DNA of 64,000 nucleotides from Gemmatimonadota bacterium. Its GTDB lineage: Bacteria > Gemmatimonadota > Gemmatimonadetes > Longimicrobiales > Gaopeijiaceae. Under the pieces are notes generated by a model, which was not told the origin of the DNA, ran no database searches, and saw only the letters and a list, made by a program, of their open reading frames with translations. The DNA lies in the NCBI GenBank assembly GCA_007125845.1, contig SLCK01000038.1:1-64000 (forward strand), given 5' to 3'. The translations under genes were made by a program, and so were the position numbers. Below are positions 48,697 through 57,620 of this stretch, piece by piece (position 1 is the stretch's first letter; each line of letters starts with the position of its first letter).

Positions 48697-49353
48697 TCAA
48701 GGCGGATCCCACTCGAACCTCGGCGAGCGGGCCTGGTGCCGCTCGACCGGCAACCCCAGCGCCCGGACGAGGAGCCTTCGAATGCCTTCGGCGAACGCCC
48801 CACCCACCTCCCCCTCTCCTTCGACCGCCGGACCGAGCTCGCCACGAAGCCAGCGGCGAAGCTCGTCCACGTCGGAGAGTGACAGAGTTTCGATCTCGAT
48901 CCGCGCCAGATAGTAGTAGGTCCCCGGCGCAGTGGGGCCAAGGGGCACGTCCAATTGCCGGCGCAGGAGCTCGGTGACTGCCGCGAGCGCTGTCGCCTGC
49001 CCGAGGACCCCGTCCGCGACCTCGATCCGGTAGAGCTCGCTCAGAGGGTCGTAGCGAACCGTGGCGCGCCACTCATGGCGCCCCTCCTGGGAATCGAGGA
49101 GTCGATCGCGCCAGAGCTCGGTCACGATCCCGATGCGGACGGGAAGGCCTCCTTCGAGGGAGCGTTCGATGCGTCCCGAGCCCAGGATCTCGCCGAGCTC
49201 GATCTGGACGGCGCCGGTCTCGGGAACCAGCTCGAGGGAGATCGGGGGCACGACGGCCTGTCCCCATCCCTCGGCGGGAAGCGCGGCGAGCCCCAGCGCC
49301 GGGATCAGGACGATCGCGGCACCGAGAGCTCGGAACGAAGGTGGCGCGTGCAC
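48697..49353 (-). CDS. Secreted DUF4390 protein
   Basis: The 218-residue product has an N-terminal signal peptide (AIVLIPALGLAALPAEGWGQ) followed by a beta-sheet-rich domain with the pattern I know as DUF4390 (RIGIVTELWRDRLLD, then ATVRYDPLSELYRIEV and TYYYLARIEIETLSLS). This domain is often encoded next to NtrY/NtrX two-component genes, and here those genes lie two genes upstream. The function is unknown. The start is the GTG at 49353; longer in-frame reading is possible but gives no signal peptide at the N-terminus. The gap to the next gene upstream is 13 bases. Confidence 0.78.
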   Translation of the reverse strand: MHAPPSFRALGAAIVLIPALGLAALPAEGWGQAVVPPISLELVPETGAVQIELGEILGSGRIERSLEGGLPVRIGIVTELWRDRLLDSQEGRHEWRATVRYDPLSELYRIEVADGVLGQATALAAVTELLRRQLDVPLGPTAPGTYYYLARIEIETLSLSDVDELRRWLRGELGPAVEGEGEVGGAFAEGIRRLLVRALGLPVERHQARSPRFEWDPP

Positions 49354-49366
49354 CGAAACGCCTCCG

Positions 49367-51118
49367 TCAGAGGCGTTGTTCGAGGCGCACGAAGAAGTTG
49401 AGACCTCGATCCCGTCGGTTGAGAGGGTAGGACCAGTAGAGTCCCATTGGACCCATGTAGACACCGACGCCGACGTCGGCCCGGGTCGGGCTGTCGGTCC
49501 GGGGCAGCCCGGGCGCGAGCTCTCCCTGGGACCAGCCCTGACCCGCGTTCAGGAACACGGACCAGACTGGCTGCAGTCGAAAGGCCTGGGAGAGCTCCGT
49601 GTCGTCCCAATCCGAGGGGATCGGATCCCAGGACACGGGGAAGGCGCCCTGGAACTCGGCCTGGAAGAGCACGAGCCTGTCACAGCCGTGCGCGGGAAAG
49701 ACGACGGTGGCCTCCGAGGCCTCTCCGGCCGCACCTGTGTCGCCGTCCCTCAGGAGGCGCGAGCTGCTACGGGCTCCGCAGTCGAGAGCGAAGAGGCGAT
49801 GTCCGGGGAGACTGCCCTCTCCTCCGGCAGCAAGCTGGAATTGTGGGGGGAGCGGGGCGCCGTTGAGGCTTCCGCTCGCCACCGCTCGCAGATTCAGGCG
49901 CGAGGTGGGCCCAACTCGCCCGTACCGCCGGAGATCGATCGACCCTGAGGTGAAGAAGGGAAGCGGCTCGCCCAGGGTGGCCACCGCCGCGCCTTCCTCG
50001 CCACCGTGCGGCTCGGAGAAGGGCAGGGCGAGCGAGCCTCCCACTTGCCGGCGAAGCTCGAGGGCGGCCCGCCAACCGTCTGCAGGCACGTGCGGATCGT
50101 CCGTCGAGTCCCATTCCACGACGGCCTCGATGCTCCGACTCCGGCCCTCCGCCACCATCGGGAGCGGTCGCCAGGGATCGTCCCCGCTGCCCAGTCGCCA
50201 GGGACTGCGGATCGGGGGCGTACGGTGCTCTTCCTCACGGTACGTCAACGTCGTTTCGAGAGGAAGCCGACCCGGAAACAAGCTGAAATAGGCGCTCCAG
50301 CCTTCTTGCTCGAAGTGGTCCCGGAAGTCCCTGCCCAGAAGGAAGGTCGCGAGTGAGGCCTCCGTGTTGGAGATCCCCCCGTCCTCGATCGGCACGACCT
50401 GGCGGTGGGCGGTGGCCCCGATCGAGGCGATCCCGCGGCCTCCTACCGCCTGATCCAGTCGGAAGAGGTATCCGAGGCGATCCGAGTCGAGATTCAGGCC
50501 CCCGGTCGAGCGCCAGATCGCGAACGCCTCGAGCCGGGTGGGATTCCCGCCCACGGTCTGAATCACGGGCCCGAAGAGGACCGGCAGCCCCTCGACCCGG
50601 TTGTAGCTGGAGGCGGCCCGGAGAGTAAAGCGAGCCTGTCCGAATCCCAGATCCGTGGAGAGCAGGCCCGGAGAGAACCCATCCTCGGGCCGGGGGTCCA
50701 CCCGCCCGTCGCGGACCCGGTAGCGGAGGGGGCCCATGTAGGCGACGGGCTCCTCGGCCAACGTGGCTGTGGATTCCCCGGACACCGAGCCACCGATCAC
50801 GAGGACCTGACCTTGCAGGATTGCACCCGGAAGGAGGTGCAGGTCTCCGTTCACGACGAGCAGGTCGCCGCCCACGGTTCCCGCCACCAGCACGCTTCCG
50901 CCGAGCGCCGCCACATCACCGTCGATACGCGTGCCAGCAGGGATTCTCGCGCTCCCTGAAAGCCGAACGACCTCGGGGGAGTTCAGGAACTCGAAGACCT
51001 GAGCCTCGACTTCGAGCGGGACGCGGCCCTGGTGGACCACGACCTGCGCCCCCACGGAGGGAGCGGTGCCGCCCAGGAGGAGGAGGAAGAGCGGAACACC
51101 GAGGATGCGTGCTGACAC
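49367..51118 (-). CDS. Bactofilin-like N-terminus fused to an Omp85/BamA-type barrel
   Basis: The 583-residue protein has a signal peptide (LFLLLLGGTAPSVGAQ, cleaved near residue 24). A stretch at about 45-115 has short repeats ending in glycine (GTRIDGDVAALGGSVLVAG and VVNGDLHLLPGAILQGQVL), like a bactofilin or polymer-forming beta-helix. A large C-terminal barrel follows, with an end PLNRRDRGLNFFVRLEQRL that matches the Omp85/surface antigen D15 signature. Classical BamA has five POTRA domains instead; here there are none. It lies downstream of NtrX with an 85-base gap and 13 bases before DUF4390. Confidence 0.78.
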   Translation of the reverse strand: MSARILGVPLFLLLLGGTAPSVGAQVVVHQGRVPLEVEAQVFEFLNSPEVVRLSGSARIPAGTRIDGDVAALGGSVLVAGTVGGDLLVVNGDLHLLPGAILQGQVLVIGGSVSGESTATLAEEPVAYMGPLRYRVRDGRVDPRPEDGFSPGLLSTDLGFGQARFTLRAASSYNRVEGLPVLFGPVIQTVGGNPTRLEAFAIWRSTGGLNLDSDRLGYLFRLDQAVGGRGIASIGATAHRQVVPIEDGGISNTEASLATFLLGRDFRDHFEQEGWSAYFSLFPGRLPLETTLTYREEEHRTPPIRSPWRLGSGDDPWRPLPMVAEGRSRSIEAVVEWDSTDDPHVPADGWRAALELRRQVGGSLALPFSEPHGGEEGAAVATLGEPLPFFTSGSIDLRRYGRVGPTSRLNLRAVASGSLNGAPLPPQFQLAAGGEGSLPGHRLFALDCGARSSSRLLRDGDTGAAGEASEATVVFPAHGCDRLVLFQAEFQGAFPVSWDPIPSDWDDTELSQAFRLQPVWSVFLNAGQGWSQGELAPGLPRTDSPTRADVGVGVYMGPMGLYWSYPLNRRDRGLNFFVRLEQRL

Positions 51119-51203
51119 GGCGGACCTCCGTCGGAGTACGGTCTCGGACCTTCATTACATGTGAGTCTACTCCCGGAACCGGGGGGGCAGGAAGGGGAGG
51201 GAC

Positions 51204-52565
51204 TCAGTCAGACCCGCGGATTCCCAGGCGCTTCATGCGGCGGTAGAGATTGGCCCGGTCGGTACTCAGGCTCCGGGCCGCCGCGGCGACGTTGCCACCC
51301 GCCTCTGCGATGGCCTCGCGGATGAGCTCGGACTCGAAGTCTTCCAGCCGGTCCCTGAGGCTTCCCGTGGCGACCGCGTGATCCACCCTGGAGGCGCCGG
51401 AGCCCGCCCGACGACTGAGCAGTTCCCGAGCCTTCTTCGGACCGATGTCCTCCGAGGGGTGGAGTATGGCCAGGCGTTCCAGGAAATTGAAAAGCTCCCG
51501 GACGTTTCCGGGCCAGGAGTGCTCGGTGAGCACCTCCATCGCTTCGGGGGTGATCGGCGGCACCTGTATTCCCTGTGAGGCGAGAAGCCGATCCACGGCG
51601 TGGTCCACGAGGTGTGGGAGGTCGTCCGGACGTTCACGGAGCGGGGGCATCCTGAGAGGGACCACCTCGAGCCGGAAGAGTAGATCCTCCCGGAAGCGAC
51701 CCTTCTCCACCTCGCGATTGAGGTCCCGGTTGGTGGCGGCCACGACCCGGACGTCCACGGCCACGGACGACTGGGCGCCCACCCGCTGAATCGTTCCGCT
51801 TTCGAGAGCTCGGAGGAGCTTGGCCTGGGCCCCCTCCCCGAGGTCCGCGATCTCGTCCAGAAAAAGGGTGCCGCCGTGCGCGAGCTCGAAGCGTCCGCGG
51901 CGCCTTCGCTCTGCGCCCGTGAAGGAGCCTCTCTCGTGTCCGAACATCTCGCTCTCAACGAGGTCCCGGGGAATCGCGGCGCTGTTCACCCGCACGAAGG
52001 GCCCGCCACGGCGGAGTGAGAGGTCGTGAATCGCGGTTGCCGCCAGCTCCTTTCCCGTTCCACTCTCTCCCATGATGAGAACGCGTGCGTCTGTGGGTGC
52101 GACCTTGCGGATCGTCTCCCGCACCTTTCGCATCGACTTGCTCTCACCGATGAGGCGCCTGCCGGCTCCGAGCTCCTCCTGGAGCGCCCGCGAGAGGTCC
52201 CGGGCCCGGCTCACCTCGCCGGCGCCTCGCACGGTCGCAAGGACTCCTTCGGAGGAGAGAGGCTTTTCGAGGAAGTGGAAAGCGCCCTCGCGCGTCGCCC
52301 GGGCCGCGTCCGAAAGGGTGGCCTCGCCGCTCATCATGACGACCGGAGCACCTGGAGCGGTCCGAACGAACCGGGGGAGGGCATCCAGTCCGGTCGCTCC
52401 AGGGAGGATCACGTCAAGAAGAATCACATCCGGCGGATCGCTCTCGGCCAACTCCAGTCCCGCCTCTGCGCTTTCCGCTTCCGCCACCTCGTGCCCCTCG
52501 GCCTCGAACAGCGACCGCAACATCCGCCGCAGGTTCGGTTCGTCGTCGACGACCAGGATCTTCAT
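51204..52565 (-). CDS. NtrX-like sigma-54-dependent response regulator
   Basis: The 453-residue protein has a receiver (phospho-acceptor D51 in LLDVILPGATG), a sigma-54 AAA+ domain with Walker A GESGTGKELAATA, and a C-terminal Fis-type helix-turn-helix. The sigma-54 contact loop is GSFTGA, not the usual GAFTGA. It is encoded immediately after the NtrY-like kinase (ATGA, 52562-52565). It is the second sigma-54 regulator in this window. It most likely activates genes for the envelope proteins that follow (inference). Confidence 0.93.
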   Translation of the reverse strand: MKILVVDDEPNLRRMLRSLFEAEGHEVAEAESAEAGLELAESDPPDVILLDVILPGATGLDALPRFVRTAPGAPVVMMSGEATLSDAARATREGAFHFLEKPLSSEGVLATVRGAGEVSRARDLSRALQEELGAGRRLIGESKSMRKVRETIRKVAPTDARVLIMGESGTGKELAATAIHDLSLRRGGPFVRVNSAAIPRDLVESEMFGHERGSFTGAERRRRGRFELAHGGTLFLDEIADLGEGAQAKLLRALESGTIQRVGAQSSVAVDVRVVAATNRDLNREVEKGRFREDLLFRLEVVPLRMPPLRERPDDLPHLVDHAVDRLLASQGIQVPPITPEAMEVLTEHSWPGNVRELFNFLERLAILHPSEDIGPKKARELLSRRAGSGASRVDHAVATGSLRDRLEDFESELIREAIAEAGGNVAAAARSLSTDRANLYRRMKRLGIRGSD

Positions 52566-53839
52566 CGAGTGACGCTGCCTTCCGGCCGGGGGGAACCCGG
52601 CGACTCGGCCGGCCCGGAGGGCTCCAGCGGTTCACCGGGGAGGAAGATTCGAAACTCGGCCCCCCCGCCCTCCCGATTGGCGGCCGAAACCTCACCTCCG
52701 TGGGCGAGAATGGCCTGGCGAACCATGGGAAGCCCCAGCCCGGTGCCCCTGGGCTTGGTCGTGAAGTTGGGTTCCCAGATTCGGGAGCGCACCTCTTCAG
52801 GGAGGCCGGGTCCGCGATCGAGGATCCGGATTTCCGCACCCTCGTCGAGCGCGCGGAGCTCGATCTCCACCGGGGAAAGGGAGGTGGCCTGGCTCGAGGC
52901 CTCCTGCGCGTTGGCGATCAGGTTGCGCATGACTCGTTCCAGGGCGTTGAGATGGCCGCGGACCACAACCGGGCGGCCGGGCGATGTGAACCGGATCGGG
53001 ACGGCGGGCGTGGAGAGCCTCGTAGTGAGGCTGGCGAGAAGCTCGTCCAGGTCGACGTCGGACATCGGGCCCTCGGGCGGGCGTCCGAACTGGGAGAACG
53101 TTCGGGCGAGATCGTCGAGGCGCCTGATCTCCTCCTGCAACACTTCACCTGCGGCCGCTACGTCCGCTTCTCCGGACCCAGCGGCAACGTCGGCCGCCAT
53201 TCTCATGGGGGTAAGCGGGTTCTTGAGATCATGGGCGACCCTCCGAGCCATCTCCGACCAACTTTGCATCCGGGCGTGCTCCAGATCGCGACGGTGTGCT
53301 TCCCGCAGGGCCTCCGAGGTTTGTCGAAGCGAGCTGCGCAGCAGGGAAAACTCCTCCACCTCATCCTCTTCCTGGGTCGGTTGCTTGCGGGGGAGGGCAT
53401 GCCCGGCGGCCAGCGCCCTCGTCCACGTGACCAGCTCCTCGACCGGCCCTGACAGGCTGCGCGAAACTCTGACGGCCGCGAAGAAGCCGAGTACGAAGAT
53501 CAGGAGAAAGAGCCCGGCCACGAAGAAGGGAAGGGTGACAAGCACGCGCTCGCCGAGGAACGCGTAGAGCCGAGAGAGCCGCACGGACTCAGCCAGCTCC
53601 TCGCGATGCGTGTCCGCAGCCGAGAGGAGCTCGGGAGAGGGAGAGTCCTGTTGGGCGATACGATCCAGAAGCTCCTGACCGGACCGAGCGACCTGGTCCC
53701 AGGGACCGGCGCTACCCGTGGCGACCACGAGCTCGCGCAGCACGACCGTTCCCGCGATCAGGGTGACTCCGACGGGAATCACCGAGACGAGCACGAGGAC
53801 GAGGAAAATACGGTTGCGGAGGCTCTTGGGTCGGCTCAT
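52562..53839 (-). CDS. NtrY-like membrane sensor histidine kinase
   Basis: The 425-residue kinase has a membrane helix at about 11-31, a short periplasmic segment (~32-98), a second helix at about 100-123 and a HAMP region. The phosphoacceptor histidine is H203 in MARRVAHDLKNPLTPMRMA, and that LKNPLTP block is typical of NtrY. The ATPase domain has the N box LIANAQEA, the G1 motif DRGPG and the G2 motif GTGLGLPM. The chosen start is the ATG at 53839; the frame continues upstream to 54253 but that part has no domain. It overlaps the response regulator by ATGA. The signal is unknown. Confidence 0.92.
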   Translation of the reverse strand: MSRPKSLRNRIFLVLVLVSVIPVGVTLIAGTVVLRELVVATGSAGPWDQVARSGQELLDRIAQQDSPSPELLSAADTHREELAESVRLSRLYAFLGERVLVTLPFFVAGLFLLIFVLGFFAAVRVSRSLSGPVEELVTWTRALAAGHALPRKQPTQEEDEVEEFSLLRSSLRQTSEALREAHRRDLEHARMQSWSEMARRVAHDLKNPLTPMRMAADVAAGSGEADVAAAGEVLQEEIRRLDDLARTFSQFGRPPEGPMSDVDLDELLASLTTRLSTPAVPIRFTSPGRPVVVRGHLNALERVMRNLIANAQEASSQATSLSPVEIELRALDEGAEIRILDRGPGLPEEVRSRIWEPNFTTKPRGTGLGLPMVRQAILAHGGEVSAANREGGGAEFRIFLPGEPLEPSGPAESPGSPRPEGSVTR

Positions 53840-54075
53840 CGGGATCGTCGGGCGCACGGCGGCCGATTTGGCCTCGGGGATCGCCACCCTGCGCACCTGG
53901 GTACCACGTCGGTAAGGATCTGGGTGTGCACGGGTCCCCGGGTGGAATCGGGCGAGCTCGCTCCTCACCCCAGGTGAACGGCTTCGATGGTGAGGTCGGG
54001 GCCGGGAAAAGGTAGAGCACGGCTCGACGTGAGGGCAAGGAAGACGACGATCCGTCCTGTCGGGAGGAGAGGAAG

Positions 54076-54798
54076 ATGATCCTACCCAATACGAGGGCGT
54101 CCTTCGGGCGCTCCGATGCGATGACGCTGGTGGAGCTCCTGGGAAGCAACGATCCGGAGCTGCGGCGGGGCGCACGGTCACGACTCGAGTCCGGGGGCAT
54201 CGATGCCCTTCTCGACGACCCGCGCACGTTGAACGCGGTGTTGACCGAGTCACACCTCGCGGTGAGCACGGACGTGGTCTTCTATGTTCTGGTCAGACAC
54301 GCACTTCTGGAGTCGGGGGTCTCGGACCGATTGGCCGCGGACTACCTCACCTCGCTCATCCTGGCTTTCGGGCAGGGGCGCCGCGCCTATCGATTCAAAG
54401 TGGATTCTCGAGACGAGTTCTTCTACCTCGTGGATCTCCTGAAGCGGATCGGTGAGGCGAGCGCCGGCGATCTCTTCCTCCTCAGATCTCACCTGGGCAA
54501 CTACGCCCTGTGGCTCACGGGACTCTTTCCCGATTATATCGAGCATCGCACCCTTCGGCGGGGCGCGCCGCCCATTCACTACTACGAGGAGATGGGCTCC
54601 TCGGGTTTCTCGGGCGCGGCGGGAATGCGCGAGGCCCGGGAGCTGGGGCTCGAGGGGCTCTTTGAAACCGTAGCGAGGGATTTTTCGACGCTCCGTGAGG
54701 CCCTCAATCGGATGGCCGACCGGGTTCTCTGGCGGGATGCCGAGAATCCGGTGGAACGGCTTCTCAGAGAGGTGGCGCGGCGCTCTCCGCCGGTCTGA
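54076..54798 (+). CDS. Protein of unknown function
   Basis: I do not recognise the 240-residue product. It starts at an ATG at 54076, after a good GGAGGAGAGG site. The first half is helical and charged (LLGSNDPELRRGARSRLESG). The second half has an aromatic block, FKVDSRDEFFYLVDLLKR, and HLGNYALWLTGLFPDYIEHR, then IHYYEEMGSSGFSGAAG. There is no signal peptide or membrane segment. Codon use and GC match the neighbours, so it is a real gene. It is divergent from the NtrY-like kinase and overlaps the 3' end of the pilus ATPase by 35 bases. Confidence 0.72.
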   Translation: MILPNTRASFGRSDAMTLVELLGSNDPELRRGARSRLESGGIDALLDDPRTLNAVLTESHLAVSTDVVFYVLVRHALLESGVSDRLAADYLTSLILAFGQGRRAYRFKVDSRDEFFYLVDLLKRIGEASAGDLFLLRSHLGNYALWLTGLFPDYIEHRTLRRGAPPIHYYEEMGSSGFSGAAGMREARELGLEGLFETVARDFSTLREALNRMADRVLWRDAENPVERLLREVARRSPPV

Positions 54799-56680
54799 CG
54801 GTCCGCGGTCCGGGCGCGTCGGGACGGGCGGGGACCCTGCGGAGGCAATCGGGACAGAAGCGCCACGTCTCCTGAACGATCCGGCCGCACCCGCAGGAAT
54901 ACAGACGGCTCCAGCCGCAGTGAGGGCACCCGAGTCCGTCGGGCGGCACGCCCTCGCCGCAACGTGTGCAGGGGAGGGCATCTCCCGGGGCCTCCCTGAG
55001 CACCCGGGCGACTTCGTCCGCGGACGTGATCCCGTCAGAGACCTTCCATCGGGCATCGTCCGCCATTGAGCGCATGCCGGCTTCCTCGGCCCGGCGGCGA
55101 AGTTCGCTCGCCTCGCCACCTCGGCTGACCGTCTCCCGAAGGGGCTCCGTCATGACGAGTACCTGGAAGACCCCGGTCCGGCCCCGGTACCCGTCGTGGC
55201 ACCGCAGGCATTCTCCGGCCACACCCCGGCACGCCTTGCAGATCGTGCGCACGAGCCGCTGGGCCACGATCCCGACGAGTCCCCCGCTCACGAGGTGCCG
55301 GGGGACCCCCATCTGAATGAGGCGGATCACCCCGGACGCCGCATCCATCGTGTGGATTGTCGACAGGACGAGATGCCCGGTGATTGCGGCTGCCATCGCG
55401 ATCTCGGCGGTTTCGCGATCCCGTATCTCCCCCACCATGATGACGTCGGGATCCTGTCGGAGAACCGCCCGGAGCGCGGCGGGGAAGGTGAGGCCCGCTC
55501 GCGGATCGACCTGGACCTGGTTCACTCCTCCCATCCGGTACTCGATCGGGTCTTCGAGGGTTACCACGTTGCAGCGGTCCCGGTCGATCTCCCCCATTGC
55601 TCCGAAGAGGGTCGAGCTCTTCCCGCTTCCCGTCGGTCCCGCGGCGAGGAGCACGCCCTGGCGACCGCGGATGAGACGGCGGGTTCGTTCCAGGCCCCGC
55701 GGGGAAAATCCCAACTCGCCCAGATCCAGTGGCCCCGAGTCCGGGTCGAGGATGCGAAGAACGGCCTTCTCCCCGCGCTCCACCGGAAGGGTGGACACGC
55801 GCACATTGAGAAGGCGCTCCCCGTGTCCGAAGGTGAAGCCGCCGTCTTGTGGGCGCCGTTTCACCGAGATGTCCATTCCGGCCATCACTTTGATCCGGGA
55901 GATGAGCTGGCGGCGGGAGCCGGGGGGGAGCTCCGTGACTCGCCGGAGCACACCGTCGACCCGCTCCCGCACGCGGACGTCGTTCGGAGTCTGTTCCAGG
56001 TGGAGGTCGCTGGCTCCGTGCTCGGCCGCCCGGGCGAGGAGGAGGTCAACCAGGCGGACCAGCGGCGTTTCCTCCGTGGAGAGCAGGACGGCACCCTCGG
56101 GTTCGGACGACTGGACCTCGGAAGGGAGCTCCCGCGTGAGCTCGGTCACCTCCTCGTCGTAGGCTTCCCGGACGGCCGCTTCGATCGCCCCGGGTGCCGC
56201 GACCACTACCGTGACCCGGCGGCCGCTCTGGAACTGAAGATCGTCGACGCAACCGAGGTCGAGCGGGTCGGCCATCGCCACGGTGAGCGAACGCCCGTTC
56301 GCTCGCAGCGGAATGACCGACTTCCGGCGTGCAAAGGCGCGGGGCACGAGATGGACGGCCTCAGGGTCGGGTCGCAGCGGCGCGTCCTCGAACGTCAACC
56401 CGAGTTGAAGGGCCAGAGCCCTCGCCACCTCGGCTTCTTCCGCCACCCCTTCGCTCACCGCGATCCGGCCAAGGCGCTCGCCCGACCTGGATTGTACGGC
56501 GAGGATTCGCTCCAGCTCGGTCGGCGTGAGGCTGCCCGCATCGACCAGCAACTCACCGAGGATACGGGCGGATCCGCGTCCGCGGCGAGGTTCCGGGGGA
56601 GTCTCGTTCACGGACGCAGAATGAGTCCGCTTGCCGGGCGGCGGAATGGGCCTGCGGGCAAGACTGCTCGCAGGGCCCAC
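54764..56680 (-). CDS. GspE/PilB-type secretion or pilus ATPase with a C-terminal zinc ribbon
   Basis: This 638-residue protein has two N-terminal MshEN-like repeats (about 35-180). The motor domain has Walker A AAGPTGSGKSSTLFG, an Asp box, Walker B DVIMVGEIRD and a His box (TIHTMDAASG). The normal tetracysteine loop is CKACRGVAGECLRC. After the motor comes an unusual C-terminal region of about 70 residues with more zinc-binding pairs (CTRCGEG, CPHCGWS, SCGCGR, CPDC). It would power type IV pilus or type II secretion assembly. Starts at 56680 or 56611 are both GTG. No other pilus gene is in the window. Confidence 0.9.
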   Translation of the reverse strand: MGPASSLARRPIPPPGKRTHSASVNETPPEPRRGRGSARILGELLVDAGSLTPTELERILAVQSRSGERLGRIAVSEGVAEEAEVARALALQLGLTFEDAPLRPDPEAVHLVPRAFARRKSVIPLRANGRSLTVAMADPLDLGCVDDLQFQSGRRVTVVVAAPGAIEAAVREAYDEEVTELTRELPSEVQSSEPEGAVLLSTEETPLVRLVDLLLARAAEHGASDLHLEQTPNDVRVRERVDGVLRRVTELPPGSRRQLISRIKVMAGMDISVKRRPQDGGFTFGHGERLLNVRVSTLPVERGEKAVLRILDPDSGPLDLGELGFSPRGLERTRRLIRGRQGVLLAAGPTGSGKSSTLFGAMGEIDRDRCNVVTLEDPIEYRMGGVNQVQVDPRAGLTFPAALRAVLRQDPDVIMVGEIRDRETAEIAMAAAITGHLVLSTIHTMDAASGVIRLIQMGVPRHLVSGGLVGIVAQRLVRTICKACRGVAGECLRCHDGYRGRTGVFQVLVMTEPLRETVSRGGEASELRRRAEEAGMRSMADDARWKVSDGITSADEVARVLREAPGDALPCTRCGEGVPPDGLGCPHCGWSRLYSCGCGRIVQETWRFCPDCLRRVPARPDAPGPRTVRPAESAAPPL

Positions 56681-56692
56681 GACGAGAGGGTT

Positions 56693-57598
56693 CTATCCGA
56701 GTACCATCGCAAGGATCATATCGGCGACATCCACGATCGAATCGGGGAGCTGAGCCCCTTCGGAGACCGGGCCGAGGAGCACGCCGAGGGCGGGATTGCG
56801 GGTGTGTCCCGTGCGAATATCCTCCAGGTTTCCGTGGTCGCTCACGATCAACACGTTGTGATCGGTCGGGAGCTCGGAGAGGAGTCCGGACAGGAATTCG
56901 TCGACCCGCTCGAGGATCGACACGCCTTCGGCCATGTCCCCGCGGTGACCAGCGAAGTCGGTGCCGTAGTGGGCGAAGAAGGTGAGATCTGCACCCCGGG
57001 CCACGCCGGCGAGGTTGGCCCCCGCCTCCGTTGGGGAGATTTCGGGGAGATCGTGGTGACCCAGGTGCTCTCGCCATCCGTCGTTCACGATCTCCGAAGC
57101 GACCGCCTCGCCCCGGGCAAGGGCCTCGTGGTTCCTCGTGAGAAGTCCGGCCGCACGTGCCGCCAGGGGCAGTGCCCCCATCCGGCGTCGGTCGAGGCCG
57201 TCAGGGAATCCCGCAGGGTAGGCGTTCGCGAACGCGGCGCGCGCTCCCCCGGCGACCGCTCGGCGAAGGAAGCTCTCTTCCTCGAGGATTGGCCGCAGCC
57301 GGACCGGCGGCCACGGGCCGAAGTGTCTGCCCAGGATTCGGGCGGCATTTCTTCCCGTGAGGAGTGCGACCTGACCCGTTCCGCTCTGGGGCAGACCCTC
57401 CATCTCCATCGCGGCATCGATTGGGAAGGCCCTTGCCCCGGGTCCGTCGATTGACGGCTGCTCCAGGCAGGGAAGCCCTCCCCCCAGCGCTTCCCGCAGG
57501 GCCGGCAATCGGGCCCGGAAAAAGGGGTTCACGTCGGGGTCCGAGGGACCGACGCCGACCCCGTCGAGAAAAAGGACCAGGAGCCGGGTGCTCGTCAC
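56693..57598 (-). CDS. Metalloenzyme of the alkaline phosphatase/phosphoglycerate mutase superfamily
   Basis: The 301-residue product has the superfamily metal motifs in order: LFLDGVGVGPSD at the N-terminus, a catalytic Ser/Thr loop SGTGQVALLTGRNAA, HYGTDFAGHRGD and VSDHGNLED. The layout resembles cofactor-independent phosphoglycerate mutase or phosphopentomutase, but at 300 residues it is shorter and lacks the large insert domains. The substrate cannot be told. It starts with a GTG at 57598. It lies 22 bases after the amidohydrolase gene and 12 bases before the ATPase gene, all on the minus strand. Confidence 0.83.
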   Translation of the reverse strand: MTSTRLLVLFLDGVGVGPSDPDVNPFFRARLPALREALGGGLPCLEQPSIDGPGARAFPIDAAMEMEGLPQSGTGQVALLTGRNAARILGRHFGPWPPVRLRPILEEESFLRRAVAGGARAAFANAYPAGFPDGLDRRRMGALPLAARAAGLLTRNHEALARGEAVASEIVNDGWREHLGHHDLPEISPTEAGANLAGVARGADLTFFAHYGTDFAGHRGDMAEGVSILERVDEFLSGLLSELPTDHNVLIVSDHGNLEDIRTGHTRNPALGVLLGPVSEGAQLPDSIVDVADMILAMVLG

Positions 57599-57620
57599 GG
57601 TGCCGACGGATCCGGGACCG

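Noticed and set aside
55196-57454. A 752-codon plus-strand frame, the longest in the region
   Set aside because: It runs opposite the pilus ATPase and metalloenzyme genes, whose motifs are clear. High GC keeps the frame open.
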